Assembly (NCBI GenBank): GCA_964370375.1
Contig: CAYJIX010000102.1
Coordinates: 1-5,236, forward strand
DNA from: CAYJIX01 sp964370375
GTDB taxonomy: Bacteria > Desulfobacterota > Desulfovibrionia > Desulfovibrionales > Desulfovibrionaceae
Direction of reading: 5' to 3'
DNA: 5,236 bases
Shown: positions 1-5,236 of the stretch, in pieces
Numbering within the stretch: the first letter of the stretch is position 1
Layout of the letters: each line of letters opens with the position of its first letter
Made by a program: the position numbers and the translations under genes
The notes under the pieces: model-generated
Database searches by the model: none
The model's input: the letters and a program-made list of their open reading frames with translations, nothing else
Told to the model about the DNA's origin: nothing

Positions 1-1842
1 ATTTACGTCACGGCCGATGCGGTGCACCTTGAAGCAACCAAGAAGCTCTTTGCAAAAAAGTTTCCTGAAATCATGCTCATGCTGTGCTCGCCCGATACAG
101 ACGGGAGCGATATTATTGCTAAAGCACATGAACTTGCAGCAGATGTGATTATTGCCAGGGGGGCGCTTTACACGCGCCTTAAAAAACGTGCGCCTTTTCT
201 GCATGTTCTTGAGGCTCCTGTCACAGCCCTAGACACGTTACGGGCCCTTCAAGCAGCACAAAGCATCAGCACTAAAATTGGTGCTGTTGCCTCTGAGCAT
301 GTTATGACAGGAATCCGAGAGCTTGCAGCTGTTATGGAGCTTGAGCTGATTGTCTATCCTTTGGACAAGGATAAAGACCCTTATGAAGGCGTGCAAGCGG
401 TGCTTGCTACCGGTGCAAACGTTATTGTAGGTGGTTTTTTGGCAAAAAATGCAGCCAATGCGCATGCTGTACCTAGTGTCCCTATTATAAGTCATAGCGA
501 AGGCTTGCTTGAAGCTGCACAAAAAGCACAAGAACTTGTGCATGCCATCCGTCATGAGCGGCAACGCTCTGTTTTGCTTCACGCGCTTATAGACCACACC
601 TCAGACGGCATTATTGCCTGTGACGCCAACGGCACTATTGTTGTGTGCAACCCTGCTGCAAAGCGTCTTTTAGGTATTTCTGACGTTGTGGGAGAAGCAG
701 CAACACAACATGTTCCAGAACTTGACCTGTCGCAAACCATTGCATCAACAACAAAAACATTAGGGCGTTTACTGCAGCACAAAGGCAAAGACCTTGTATG
801 CAGCACTGTTCCTGTAAAGGTTCATGGCAGAACAGAAGCTGCCGTAGCCACAGTGCAAGACGTGCGCAAAATTCAGCAAGTCGAAGCGCATGTACGCCGC
901 AGCATTTACGAAACAGGGCATAAAGCCAGCATGTGCTTTAATAACATGATCTGGCGCAGTGCTGCCATGGAGCAAGCCATTGGCAAGGCAAAAGAATTTG
1001 CCATGACCAATGCCTCCGTCTTGCTCTTGGGTGAAACAGGCGTAGGGAAAGAACTGTTTGCCCAAAGCATCCACATGTTCAGCTCTAGAAAAAAAGGCCC
1101 ATTTGTAGCCATAAACTGTGCAGCCCTGCCCGGGGATTTATTAGAAAGTGAACTTTTTGGCTACGAAGCCGGAGCCTTTACAGGAGCAAACCCCAAAGGC
1201 AAGCCCGGCATGTTTGAGCTTGCTCATGGCGGAACGTTATTTTTGGACGAAATAGGCGAGCAAGCTATGCATATTCAAAGCAAGCTCCTTCGCGTTTTGG
1301 AAGAACGCAAAATCATGCGCCTTGGCAGTGATAAAGTATTGCCTGTGGATGTTAGGCTTATCACCGCAACGCACAGAAACTTGCAAGAATGTATCCGTGA
1401 TCAGATGTTTCGTGCTGACCTATACTATCGACTCAACGTCTTGCGTCTTAAAATTCCGCCTTTACGCGAACGAGCAGACGATATTGCTGTTTTAGCACAG
1501 GCCTTTCTTCTTCAATGTATGCCAAGGGGAAAAACTCCGCCAACACTTTGCCCTGATGCAGTACAAGTATTGCAAGGTCATGATTGGCCGGGTAATGTTC
1601 GGGAGCTGCGCAATATTATGGAACGGATTGCCACACTCCATAAAAATGACTACGTGGACGGCAATGCCGCAGCAAGCTACCTTGCCGAAGAAAAAGCCGA
1701 GTTGCACACCACAGTTTATGACGCTGAGCTTGCAGAAATTTACCGCGTGCTTGCAGCATACAACGGCAACCAAACAAAGGCCGCTGCAGCATTGGGCATG
1801 AGCCGTGCTACATTATGGCGCAAACTTAAAAAAGGTATTTGA
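1..1842 (+). CDS. PrpR-type sigma-54-dependent transcriptional activator (5'-partial)
   Basis: This is a cytoplasmic enhancer-binding protein that uses ATP to open sigma-54 promoters; 613 residues are visible (numbered from base 1). Residues 1-175 match the PrpR_N effector domain, including the DVIIARG segment (canonically DVIISRG). Residues ~190-285 look like a PAS domain (DGIIACDANG, then NPAAKRLLG). The AAA+ module has Walker A GETGVGKE (344-351), an intact sigma-54 contact loop GAFTGA (391-396), Walker B LFLDE ending at 417, arginine fingers R471 and R477, and sensor II WPGNVREL (529-536). A Fis-type helix-turn-helix (about 588-611) ends the protein. There is no receiver domain, so it is a one-component sensor. 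The frame is open to base 1. A GTG at 22 would remove the first beta strand (IYVTAD) of the sensor fold, so I place the true start a few codons upstream of the window. It probably activates the downstream operon. The ligand is unknown; PrpR itself senses 2-methylcitrate. Confidence 0.95.
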   Translation: MYVTADAVHLEATKKLFAKKFPEIMLMLCSPDTDGSDIIAKAHELAADVIIARGALYTRLKKRAPFLHVLEAPVTALDTLRALQAAQSISTKIGAVASEHVMTGIRELAAVMELELIVYPLDKDKDPYEGVQAVLATGANVIVGGFLAKNAANAHAVPSVPIISHSEGLLEAAQKAQELVHAIRHERQRSVLLHALIDHTSDGIIACDANGTIVVCNPAAKRLLGISDVVGEAATQHVPELDLSQTIASTTKTLGRLLQHKGKDLVCSTVPVKVHGRTEAAVATVQDVRKIQQVEAHVRRSIYETGHKASMCFNNMIWRSAAMEQAIGKAKEFAMTNASVLLLGETGVGKELFAQSIHMFSSRKKGPFVAINCAALPGDLLESELFGYEAGAFTGANPKGKPGMFELAHGGTLFLDEIGEQAMHIQSKLLRVLEERKIMRLGSDKVLPVDVRLITATHRNLQECIRDQMFRADLYYRLNVLRLKIPPLRERADDIAVLAQAFLLQCMPRGKTPPTLCPDAVQVLQGHDWPGNVRELRNIMERIATLHKNDYVDGNAAASYLAEEKAELHTTVYDAELAEIYRVLAAYNGNQTKAAAALGMSRATLWRKLKKGI

Positions 1843-1871
1843 CCTTTCTTACCCAGTTAGAATTCCCGTAA

Positions 1872-1895
1872 CAATGCTGCATGCATGCTTCATTG
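1872..1895. repeat. 24-bp imperfect palindrome centred on GCATGCATGC
   Basis: Outer arms CAATG (1872-1876) and CATTG (1891-1895) flank a perfect 10-bp palindrome, GCATGCATGC (1879-1888). The two symmetric base-pair positions between core and arms are mismatched. No T-tract follows, so it is not a usual terminator. It lies 30 bp after the activator stop and about 243 bp upstream of the predicted transcription start. It could be a remote protein-binding site. No function is shown. Confidence 0.4.
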
Positions 1896-1996
1896 CACGC
1901 ACACACAACGCATGTCGGTAAACAACCATCAATTGCTATCTTCTTGCATGCCTTCCTTGAGGGTGTATCTGCAAAATCATGCCTACGTGTGCACGC

Positions 1997-2034
1997 AAAA
2001 CTGTTTCATTGCCTTGAGCGTTTGAAACAGTTTT
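1997..2034. promoter_or_regulatory. Inverted repeat: candidate activator-binding site (UAS), possibly also a terminator
   Basis: Perfect 12-bp arms, with core half-sites CTGTTTCA (left arm 1997-2008) and TGAAACAG (right arm 2023-2034), are separated by 14 bp. The centre lies about 111 bp upstream of the predicted sigma-54 start, a typical distance for an enhancer-binding protein. An AT-rich spacer that could bend lies between. The right arm runs into TTTTTT followed by ATT, so as RNA it could also form a weak, GC-poor intrinsic terminator for the activator gene 155 bp upstream. The sequence allows both roles. I favour the operator because of its symmetry and position. Confidence 0.6.
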
Positions 2035-2100
2035 TTATTGCCTTTGCGCTCCTGCATAATTTTACCATAGTATTACAACTAAATACGAAACAAAGAACTA

Positions 2101-2116
2101 TGGCACGCTCTTTGCT
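2101..2116 (+). promoter_or_regulatory. Sigma-54 (-24/-12) promoter of the lyase/CoA-transferase operon
   Basis: TGGCACG (2101-2107), four bases, then TTGCT (2112-2116) match the sigma-54 consensus TGGCACG-N4-TTGCW at every defined position. The GG (2102-2103) and GC (2114-2115) have the required spacing. The predicted transcription start is near A2127, giving an ~85-nt leader before the lyase ATG. A sigma-54 activator gene lies directly upstream, which supports the call. Confidence 0.92.
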
Positions 2117-2126
2117 TTTTACAAAT

Positions 2127-2165
2127 ATCCTTACCATATGCCTAATGGCATCAAGGTTGAAGGAT
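2127..2165 (+). promoter_or_regulatory. Stem-loop at the 5' end of the operon leader RNA
   Basis: Three nested pairings form one long hairpin. ATCCTT (2127-2132) pairs with AAGGAT (2160-2165), ACC (2133-2135) with GGT (2155-2157), and ATGCC (2138-2142) with GGCAT (2147-2151) around a TAAT loop. That makes 14 base pairs with small internal loops. Its first base coincides with the predicted transcription start. A 5'-terminal hairpin often protects mRNA from decay, and a regulatory role is also possible. It leaves the lyase ribosome-binding site (2202-2206) exposed. No known riboswitch class is recognised. Confidence 0.5.
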
Positions 2166-2211
2166 TTGATTTGTTTTTACCCATTAAAACCACTACCCGA
2201 TAGGAGTCCTC

Positions 2212-3147
2212 ATGGCATGCGACTACAGTACAACGCGCATACGCCGTTCACGCCTGATTATGCCGGCTCATCAAAAACGCTTTGTAGAAAAAGCCTACAC
2301 ACGCAATGCCGACGCTGTAGTGCTTGACCTTGAAGACAGCGTGCCGGATTCAGAAAAATTGATCGCACGGCAAAGCCTAGCCAACGGTATTTTGTTAGTC
2401 GGCAAAGGCGCAAGTGAAGTCATTGTTAGAGTGAACAACGAGCCTGAACTGCTACAAGGCGACCTTGAAGCGGCTGTTCGCCCGGGAGTGAACGCCATCT
2501 ATATGCCAAAATGCGAACACGCACAGCAAATGCAAGAACTTGCGCAAACCCTTTCACAGCTTGAACAAAAGCATGGCATGCCACAAGGTTCTGTGACCAT
2601 TAATGCTGTCATTGAAACGCCGCGCGGCTACCTGAACGCAGAAAGCATTGCCGCAGCAAGTTCGCGCATTGATTCCATCACCTTAGGCAATGAAGATTTT
2701 TGCACATCCATCAATCTTACACCCGGTCAAGACACACAAGCTGCCATGCTAACCTATCGCATGCACCTGCTTCTTGTTGCTCGTGCTTACGGTCAAATTC
2801 CCATGGGCATGGTGGGATCCATGACAGGCTATAGCGATGAAAACGCCTTTGAATCCTTAGCAAAACTTAGCTACAAGCATGGTTTTTACGGGTCAAGCTG
2901 CATCCATCCCGGCAATGTGGCTACGCTCAATGCCTGTTTTGCCCCTTCGCCCGCTGAAATTATTGCAGCACAAGAAATTGTGGACGCACTTGAAGCTGCG
3001 TTTGCCGAAGGCAAGGCAGCAATCAGCCTACACGGTACCATGGTTGACACACCCCACTACAAAAAAGCGCAGGCAGTGCTTGAACGGGCAAAAGCCATAG
3101 AAGCCCATGAAACTCGCAAACGTTTAGCGCGCGAAGCGGCAAACTAA
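2212..3147 (+). CDS. HpcH/HpaI aldolase family, CitE-like acyl-CoA lyase (malyl-CoA/citramalyl-CoA lyase type)
   Basis: This 311-residue TIM-barrel enzyme probably cleaves a 3-hydroxyacyl-CoA such as citramalyl-CoA (to pyruvate and acetyl-CoA) or malyl-CoA (to glyoxylate and acetyl-CoA), in the cytoplasm with Mg2+. Family motifs appear in order: RRSRLIMPA near the N-terminus, DLEDSVP (39-45), substrate Arg73 in VRVNN, metal-ligand candidates Glu135 (IETPRG) and Asp162 (LGNEDF), and the IHPGNV segment (231-236). Asp279 in VDTPH matches the C-terminal lid aspartate of malyl-/citramalyl-CoA lyases. The length fits free-standing CitE-like lyases. No citrate lyase alpha or acyl-carrier subunit genes adjoin, which argues against a citrate lyase beta subunit. 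AGGAG (2202-2206) lies 5 nt before the ATG. It is the first gene after the sigma-54 promoter and 12 nt ahead of the CoA-transferase. Family is sure; substrate is inferred. Confidence 0.9.
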   Translation: MACDYSTTRIRRSRLIMPAHQKRFVEKAYTRNADAVVLDLEDSVPDSEKLIARQSLANGILLVGKGASEVIVRVNNEPELLQGDLEAAVRPGVNAIYMPKCEHAQQMQELAQTLSQLEQKHGMPQGSVTINAVIETPRGYLNAESIAAASSRIDSITLGNEDFCTSINLTPGQDTQAAMLTYRMHLLLVARAYGQIPMGMVGSMTGYSDENAFESLAKLSYKHGFYGSSCIHPGNVATLNACFAPSPAEIIAAQEIVDALEAAFAEGKAAISLHGTMVDTPHYKKAQAVLERAKAIEAHETRKRLAREAAN

Positions 3148-3159
3148 AAAGGATTCGTC

Positions 3160-4362
3160 ATGAGCAACAACCTTCCCTTGCGTGGTATTACGGTTATTGA
3201 TGCGGCAACCATGCTTGCCGCCCCTTGGGCCGCAGTATTTCTTGCTGATTATGGTGCCAATGTTATCAAAATTGAACACCCTGAAAAAGGCGACACAGGC
3301 CGCGGTTACGGAAAACAAAAAAACGGGGTTCCGCTTTTGTGGAAAAGCATAGCGAGAAACAAAAAATGCACAACCTTAAACCTAAGCCAACCGGAAGGGC
3401 AAGAACTGTTCAAACAGCTGGTGGCCAAGGCCGATGTGCTTATTGAAAACTATCGCCCCAATACCTTGGAAAAATGGAATATCGGCTGGGATACGTTGTC
3501 TGCCATCAATCCTTCTTTAATCATGCTACGCACCACAGGATTTGGGCAAGACGGCCCCTATGCTAAGCGTGGCGGCTTTGGCACAGTTGCTGAAGCCATG
3601 AGCGGCTTTGCTTCTATCAACGGGCCAAAAGGCGGAGCGCCTACCTTGCCCGGCATGGCCTTGGCAGATGGGGTGTGCGGTATTTTTGGCGCGTTGTCGA
3701 TCATGATCGCTTTGCATGAACGAAATTCAAACCCTGATCGGATCGGCCAGTACATTGACATTTCGCTCTATGAGCCGCTCATGCGCCTTGTAGAGCCGCA
3801 TATCCTTTCCTACGACCAACTTGGTGTCATTGCAGAACGAGTGGGCAATGCCAGCGTATCTGTGGCACCGCGCAATGCCTATATAACGCAAGACGGCACA
3901 TGGGTTGCCCTGTCAGGTGCAGCACAGCCCATTGCAGCTAATGTGTTTAAAGCCATTGGTAAACCAGAACTTATTGATGACGAACGTTTTTGTAACAATG
4001 CCGCACGCGTGAAAAACGTGGCTGAGCTTGACGCGCTTATCGGAAGTTGGATCAAAGAGCACACCCTTGAAGAAGTACAACGCACTTTTTTTGACTGTGG
4101 TGCTGTTATTGGCCCCATGTACGACATGAGCCAATTGTTTGAGGATCCGCATTACCAACATCGCGAATCCTTTGTAAGTGTTGAGGATGAGGAGCTTGGC
4201 ACTGTGCGCATGCCAAATGTTGTTGCTAAATTCTCACGCACTCCTGGTGCAGTTCAGCATGCAGGTGCTCCAAAAGGCAAACATAATCAAACTATTTTCT
4301 GCGATATGCTAGGACTTTCGGCTGAACGCCTTGCCGCATTGCAAGAAAAAGGCATCATTTAA
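3160..4362 (+). CDS. Class III CoA-transferase (CaiB/BaiF family)
   Basis: This 400-residue enzyme, the usual family length, moves CoA between carboxylic acids through an aspartyl-CoA anhydride. The N-terminal Rossmann half reads LRGITVIDAATML, then LADYGANVIKIEHP (29-41) with GDTGR, close to the family pattern. ADVLIENYRP (91-100) and GFGQDGPYAKRGGF (127-140) are further signatures. The catalytic aspartate is Asp170 in GMALADG, equivalent to Asp169 of formyl-CoA transferase. GQYIDISLYEPLM follows as expected. AAGGA (3149-3153) precedes the ATG, and only 12 nt separate it from the lyase stop, so the two are co-transcribed and probably translationally linked. Paired with a CitE-like lyase it likely activates citramalate, malate or itaconate, with succinyl-CoA or acetyl-CoA as donor. 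The same two families occur together in itaconate degradation clusters of Pseudomonas and Yersinia. Family is certain; substrate is an inference. Confidence 0.93.
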   Translation: MSNNLPLRGITVIDAATMLAAPWAAVFLADYGANVIKIEHPEKGDTGRGYGKQKNGVPLLWKSIARNKKCTTLNLSQPEGQELFKQLVAKADVLIENYRPNTLEKWNIGWDTLSAINPSLIMLRTTGFGQDGPYAKRGGFGTVAEAMSGFASINGPKGGAPTLPGMALADGVCGIFGALSIMIALHERNSNPDRIGQYIDISLYEPLMRLVEPHILSYDQLGVIAERVGNASVSVAPRNAYITQDGTWVALSGAAQPIAANVFKAIGKPELIDDERFCNNAARVKNVAELDALIGSWIKEHTLEEVQRTFFDCGAVIGPMYDMSQLFEDPHYQHRESFVSVEDEELGTVRMPNVVAKFSRTPGAVQHAGAPKGKHNQTIFCDMLGLSAERLAALQEKGII

Positions 4363-4415
4363 AAAGGTGTCAATCACTAGCATCGTAAACACTTCTACAT
4401 TTTTGAGGTACACAT

Positions 4416-4973
4416 ATGGAAACGGTTTTTCCAGAGCTTTTATGGATTAAAGACGAGGATTTGCGTGATAAAGTTAAAGCAACCTTTATGGATGGACTAG
4501 CGCAAGGTGGCTGGACTTTGGAAGATATGGACCTTTACGCCTTTAGCTGTAATGTTCCCAATTACAATGTGTCTTTTGCAGACCATATCCGCACAATTAC
4601 TCGCATGGTGCATGTTGCATATAAAGAGTATAGCTTGGCTTATGCAGGAAAATATACCCTTAACTACGACCACTTGATTGCAGGATCCTTGCTGCACGAT
4701 GTGGGCAAATTCATTGAACTGGCGAAAGACGAAACAAGCCAATGCATGCCCCGCCGTGTTGTGTATTCAGATAAACAAAAATACCTAAGCCACCCTTTTA
4801 TTGGCGTTGGACTTGCTATGAAACATGAGCTGCCCTACGAAGTTATCCACATCATCGGCTACCATTCAAAAGAAGGGGAACTGTGGCCCAAAAGCCCTGA
4901 GGCGCAGTTCATGACCCTTGTTGATCATATGAATTTTTACCCACTACGTGCAGAGGCTGCATTTGCTCAATGA
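4416..4973 (+). CDS. HD-domain (HDIG-type) putative metal-dependent phosphohydrolase
   Basis: This 185-residue soluble protein has an HD fold over most of its length. Candidate metal ligands are His57 (ADHIRT), the His94-Asp95 pair in LLHDVGK, His126 (SHPFIG), His145 and/or His150 (IIGYHSKEG) and Asp170 (LVDHMNF). The HDVGK box, the HP motif and the later histidine resemble the HDIG/HD-GYP group, but there is no GYP motif and the protein has no sensor or second domain. I see no signal peptide or membrane segment. GAGGT (4405-4409) lies 6 nt before the ATG. The gap to the CoA-transferase is 53 nt with no terminator or clear promoter, so it is probably the third gene of the operon, closed by the stem-loop at 5006-5045. 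Its substrate is unknown; a nucleotide or phospho-metabolite is most likely for this fold. A link to CoA-ester metabolism is only implied by position. Confidence 0.82.
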   Translation: METVFPELLWIKDEDLRDKVKATFMDGLAQGGWTLEDMDLYAFSCNVPNYNVSFADHIRTITRMVHVAYKEYSLAYAGKYTLNYDHLIAGSLLHDVGKFIELAKDETSQCMPRRVVYSDKQKYLSHPFIGVGLAMKHELPYEVIHIIGYHSKEGELWPKSPEAQFMTLVDHMNFYPLRAEAAFAQ

Positions 4974-5005
4974 TTAAAAAAATATCTTGGTCCTTTTTTC
5001 AATAG

Positions 5006-5045
5006 AAAAACCCTCATAAGAAGGTTCTTATGAGGGCTTGTTTTT
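5006..5045. terminator. Strong intrinsic terminator, probably bidirectional
   Basis: A perfect 12-bp stem has left arm CCCTCATAAGAA (5011-5022) and right arm TTCTTATGAGGG (5025-5036), with GG at the apex; in RNA the innermost pairs would open to give a normal loop. It is preceded by AAAAA and followed by CTTG and TTTTT, so it can act on both strands. It lies 32 nt after the HD-gene stop and ends the operon. Confidence 0.92.
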
Positions 5046-5050
5046 CTATG

Positions 5051-5071
5051 TGGAGCCCTTGAGCTGCTCCA
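5051..5071. repeat. Small inverted repeat after the terminator
   Basis: TGGAGC (5051-5056) and GCTCCA (5066-5071) form a 6-bp stem with a 9-nt loop, just after the terminator. No T-tract follows. It may be a minor backup hairpin or chance. A 10-bp palindrome, ATATGCATAT, lies just beyond it at 5074-5083. Confidence 0.3.
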
Positions 5072-5126
5072 TAATATGCATATAACTACTCGTTTTTACA
5101 ATATATAAAAAATATTAAAAAAATTG

Positions 5127-5150
5127 ATACCTACAAATATACCTACAAAA
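5127..5150. repeat. Two tandem copies of a 12-bp unit, ATACCTACAAA(T/A)
   Basis: Copies at 5127-5138 and 5139-5150 differ only in the last base. A related CCTACAGGT lies at 5161-5169, and AGGTAT, the inverse of the unit's first six bases, lies at 5188-5193. The setting is AT-rich DNA beyond the operon terminator. Clustered direct and inverted short repeats beside a possible integrase start would fit recombinase arm-type sites, but two copies alone could be replication slippage. Confidence 0.45.
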
Positions 5151-5156
5151 ATTTTT

Positions 5157-5236
5157 GTGTCCTACAGGTGGGGAGTAAAAACTTTCAGGTATAAGCCTCG
5201 CCAAAAGTGGCGGTTCGCTGTTGCGTCTTTGGAGTG
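5157..5236 (+). CDS. Possible N-terminus of a tyrosine-type integrase (3'-partial, uncertain)
   Basis: Of the three forward frames, only this one stays open to the window edge. It is open from 5109, after a TAA at 5106-5108. From a GTG at 5157 it gives 26 residues, including GVKTFRYKPRQKWRFAVASL. This basic, aromatic pattern (Y-x-K followed by WRF-x-V) resembles the start of the arm-type DNA-binding domain in many phage and island integrases. There is no ATG and no good ribosome-binding site before the GTG; a TTG at 5124 is an alternative start, and would turn the 12-bp repeat into an IPTN-IPTK peptide repeat. Catalytic residues would lie outside the window. This is an inference from a very short stretch. 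One minus-strand frame is also open here (5165-5236), so a chance open frame is quite possible. Confidence 0.25.
   Translation, partial: MSYRWGVKTFRYKPRQKWRFAVASLE

Larger units (their letters stand above)
1843..2211. promoter_or_regulatory. 369-bp regulatory intergenic region
   Basis: No convincing gene lies between the activator and the lyase gene. The region holds a 24-bp imperfect palindrome near the activator stop, a 12-bp-arm inverted repeat, an AT-rich spacer around 2055-2095, a -24/-12 promoter and an 85-nt leader with a hairpin. A 148-codon open frame (1881-2327) runs through all of these and into the lyase gene. I do not regard it as coding, because its predicted product is low-complexity and unlike any family I know. 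Confidence 0.75.

Noticed and set aside
1831..1847. Short hairpin (AAAGGT/ACCTTT) overlapping the activator stop codon as a terminator
   Set aside because: It has only 6 base pairs, is AT-rich and is not followed by a T-tract, so it is too weak to call.
1881..2327. 148-codon + strand open frame across the intergenic region
   Set aside because: It covers the sigma-54 promoter, the inverted repeat and the lyase start, has no clear ribosome-binding site, and its product resembles no family.
2212..3147. Citrate lyase beta subunit (CitE of the CitDEF complex)
   Set aside because: No citD, citF, citC or citX-like genes are adjacent, the partner is a class III CoA-transferase, and the lid aspartate fits stand-alone lyases.
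5051..5071. tRNA or tmRNA 3' end, considered because of the terminal CTCCA
   Set aside because: No acceptor, T-arm or anticodon-arm pairing is present; only an isolated 6-bp stem exists.
5199..5212. CGCCA-AAAG-TGGCG hairpin as a terminator or RNA element
   Set aside because: A 5-bp stem with no T-tract, lying inside the possible partial coding frame, is probably chance.
5165..5236. Minus-strand open frame reading in from the right edge
   Set aside because: It is about 23 codons long before a stop, with no recognisable motif and no start codon in view; too little to call.
1..5236. CRISPR array or transposon terminal repeats
   Set aside because: No regularly spaced repeats, transposase frame or matching terminal inverted repeats were seen.

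Overview
The window suggests an anaerobic Gram-negative bacterium with sigma-54 regulation and mid-40s % G+C. A member of the Desulfovibrionaceae or a related group is the best guess. That guess rests on gene style, base composition and the sigma-54 enhancer-binding regulator, not on a marker gene, so it is tentative.

Layout, all on the + strand. (1) Bases 1-1842 encode almost all of a PrpR-type sigma-54 activator: PrpR_N sensor, PAS domain, AAA+ domain and Fis-type HTH. Only its first few codons lie outside the window. (2) Bases 1843-2211 are a 369-bp control region. It holds a short palindrome, an inverted repeat well placed to be an upstream activating sequence, a consensus-perfect -24/-12 promoter at 2101-2116, and a leader hairpin that begins at the predicted transcription start. 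(3) Three genes follow: a CitE-like HpcH/HpaI lyase (2212-3147), a class III CaiB/BaiF CoA-transferase (3160-4362) and a small HD-domain protein (4416-4973). (4) A strong stem-loop terminator lies at 5006-5045. (5) The remaining ~190 bases are AT-rich, with a 12-bp tandem repeat and an open frame at the right edge that may be the start of a tyrosine integrase.

How the parts may work together (inference): the regulator senses a small carboxylate or CoA-linked metabolite through its PrpR_N domain, binds the inverted repeat and drives sigma-54 transcription of the operon. The CoA-transferase would load CoA onto a hydroxy-dicarboxylic acid such as citramalate or malate. The lyase would then cleave the CoA ester, giving acetyl-CoA plus pyruvate or glyoxylate. 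The HD protein is a probable metal-dependent phosphohydrolase of unknown role that ends the unit. No hydratase is present in the window, so a full itaconate or mesaconate route would need one encoded elsewhere.
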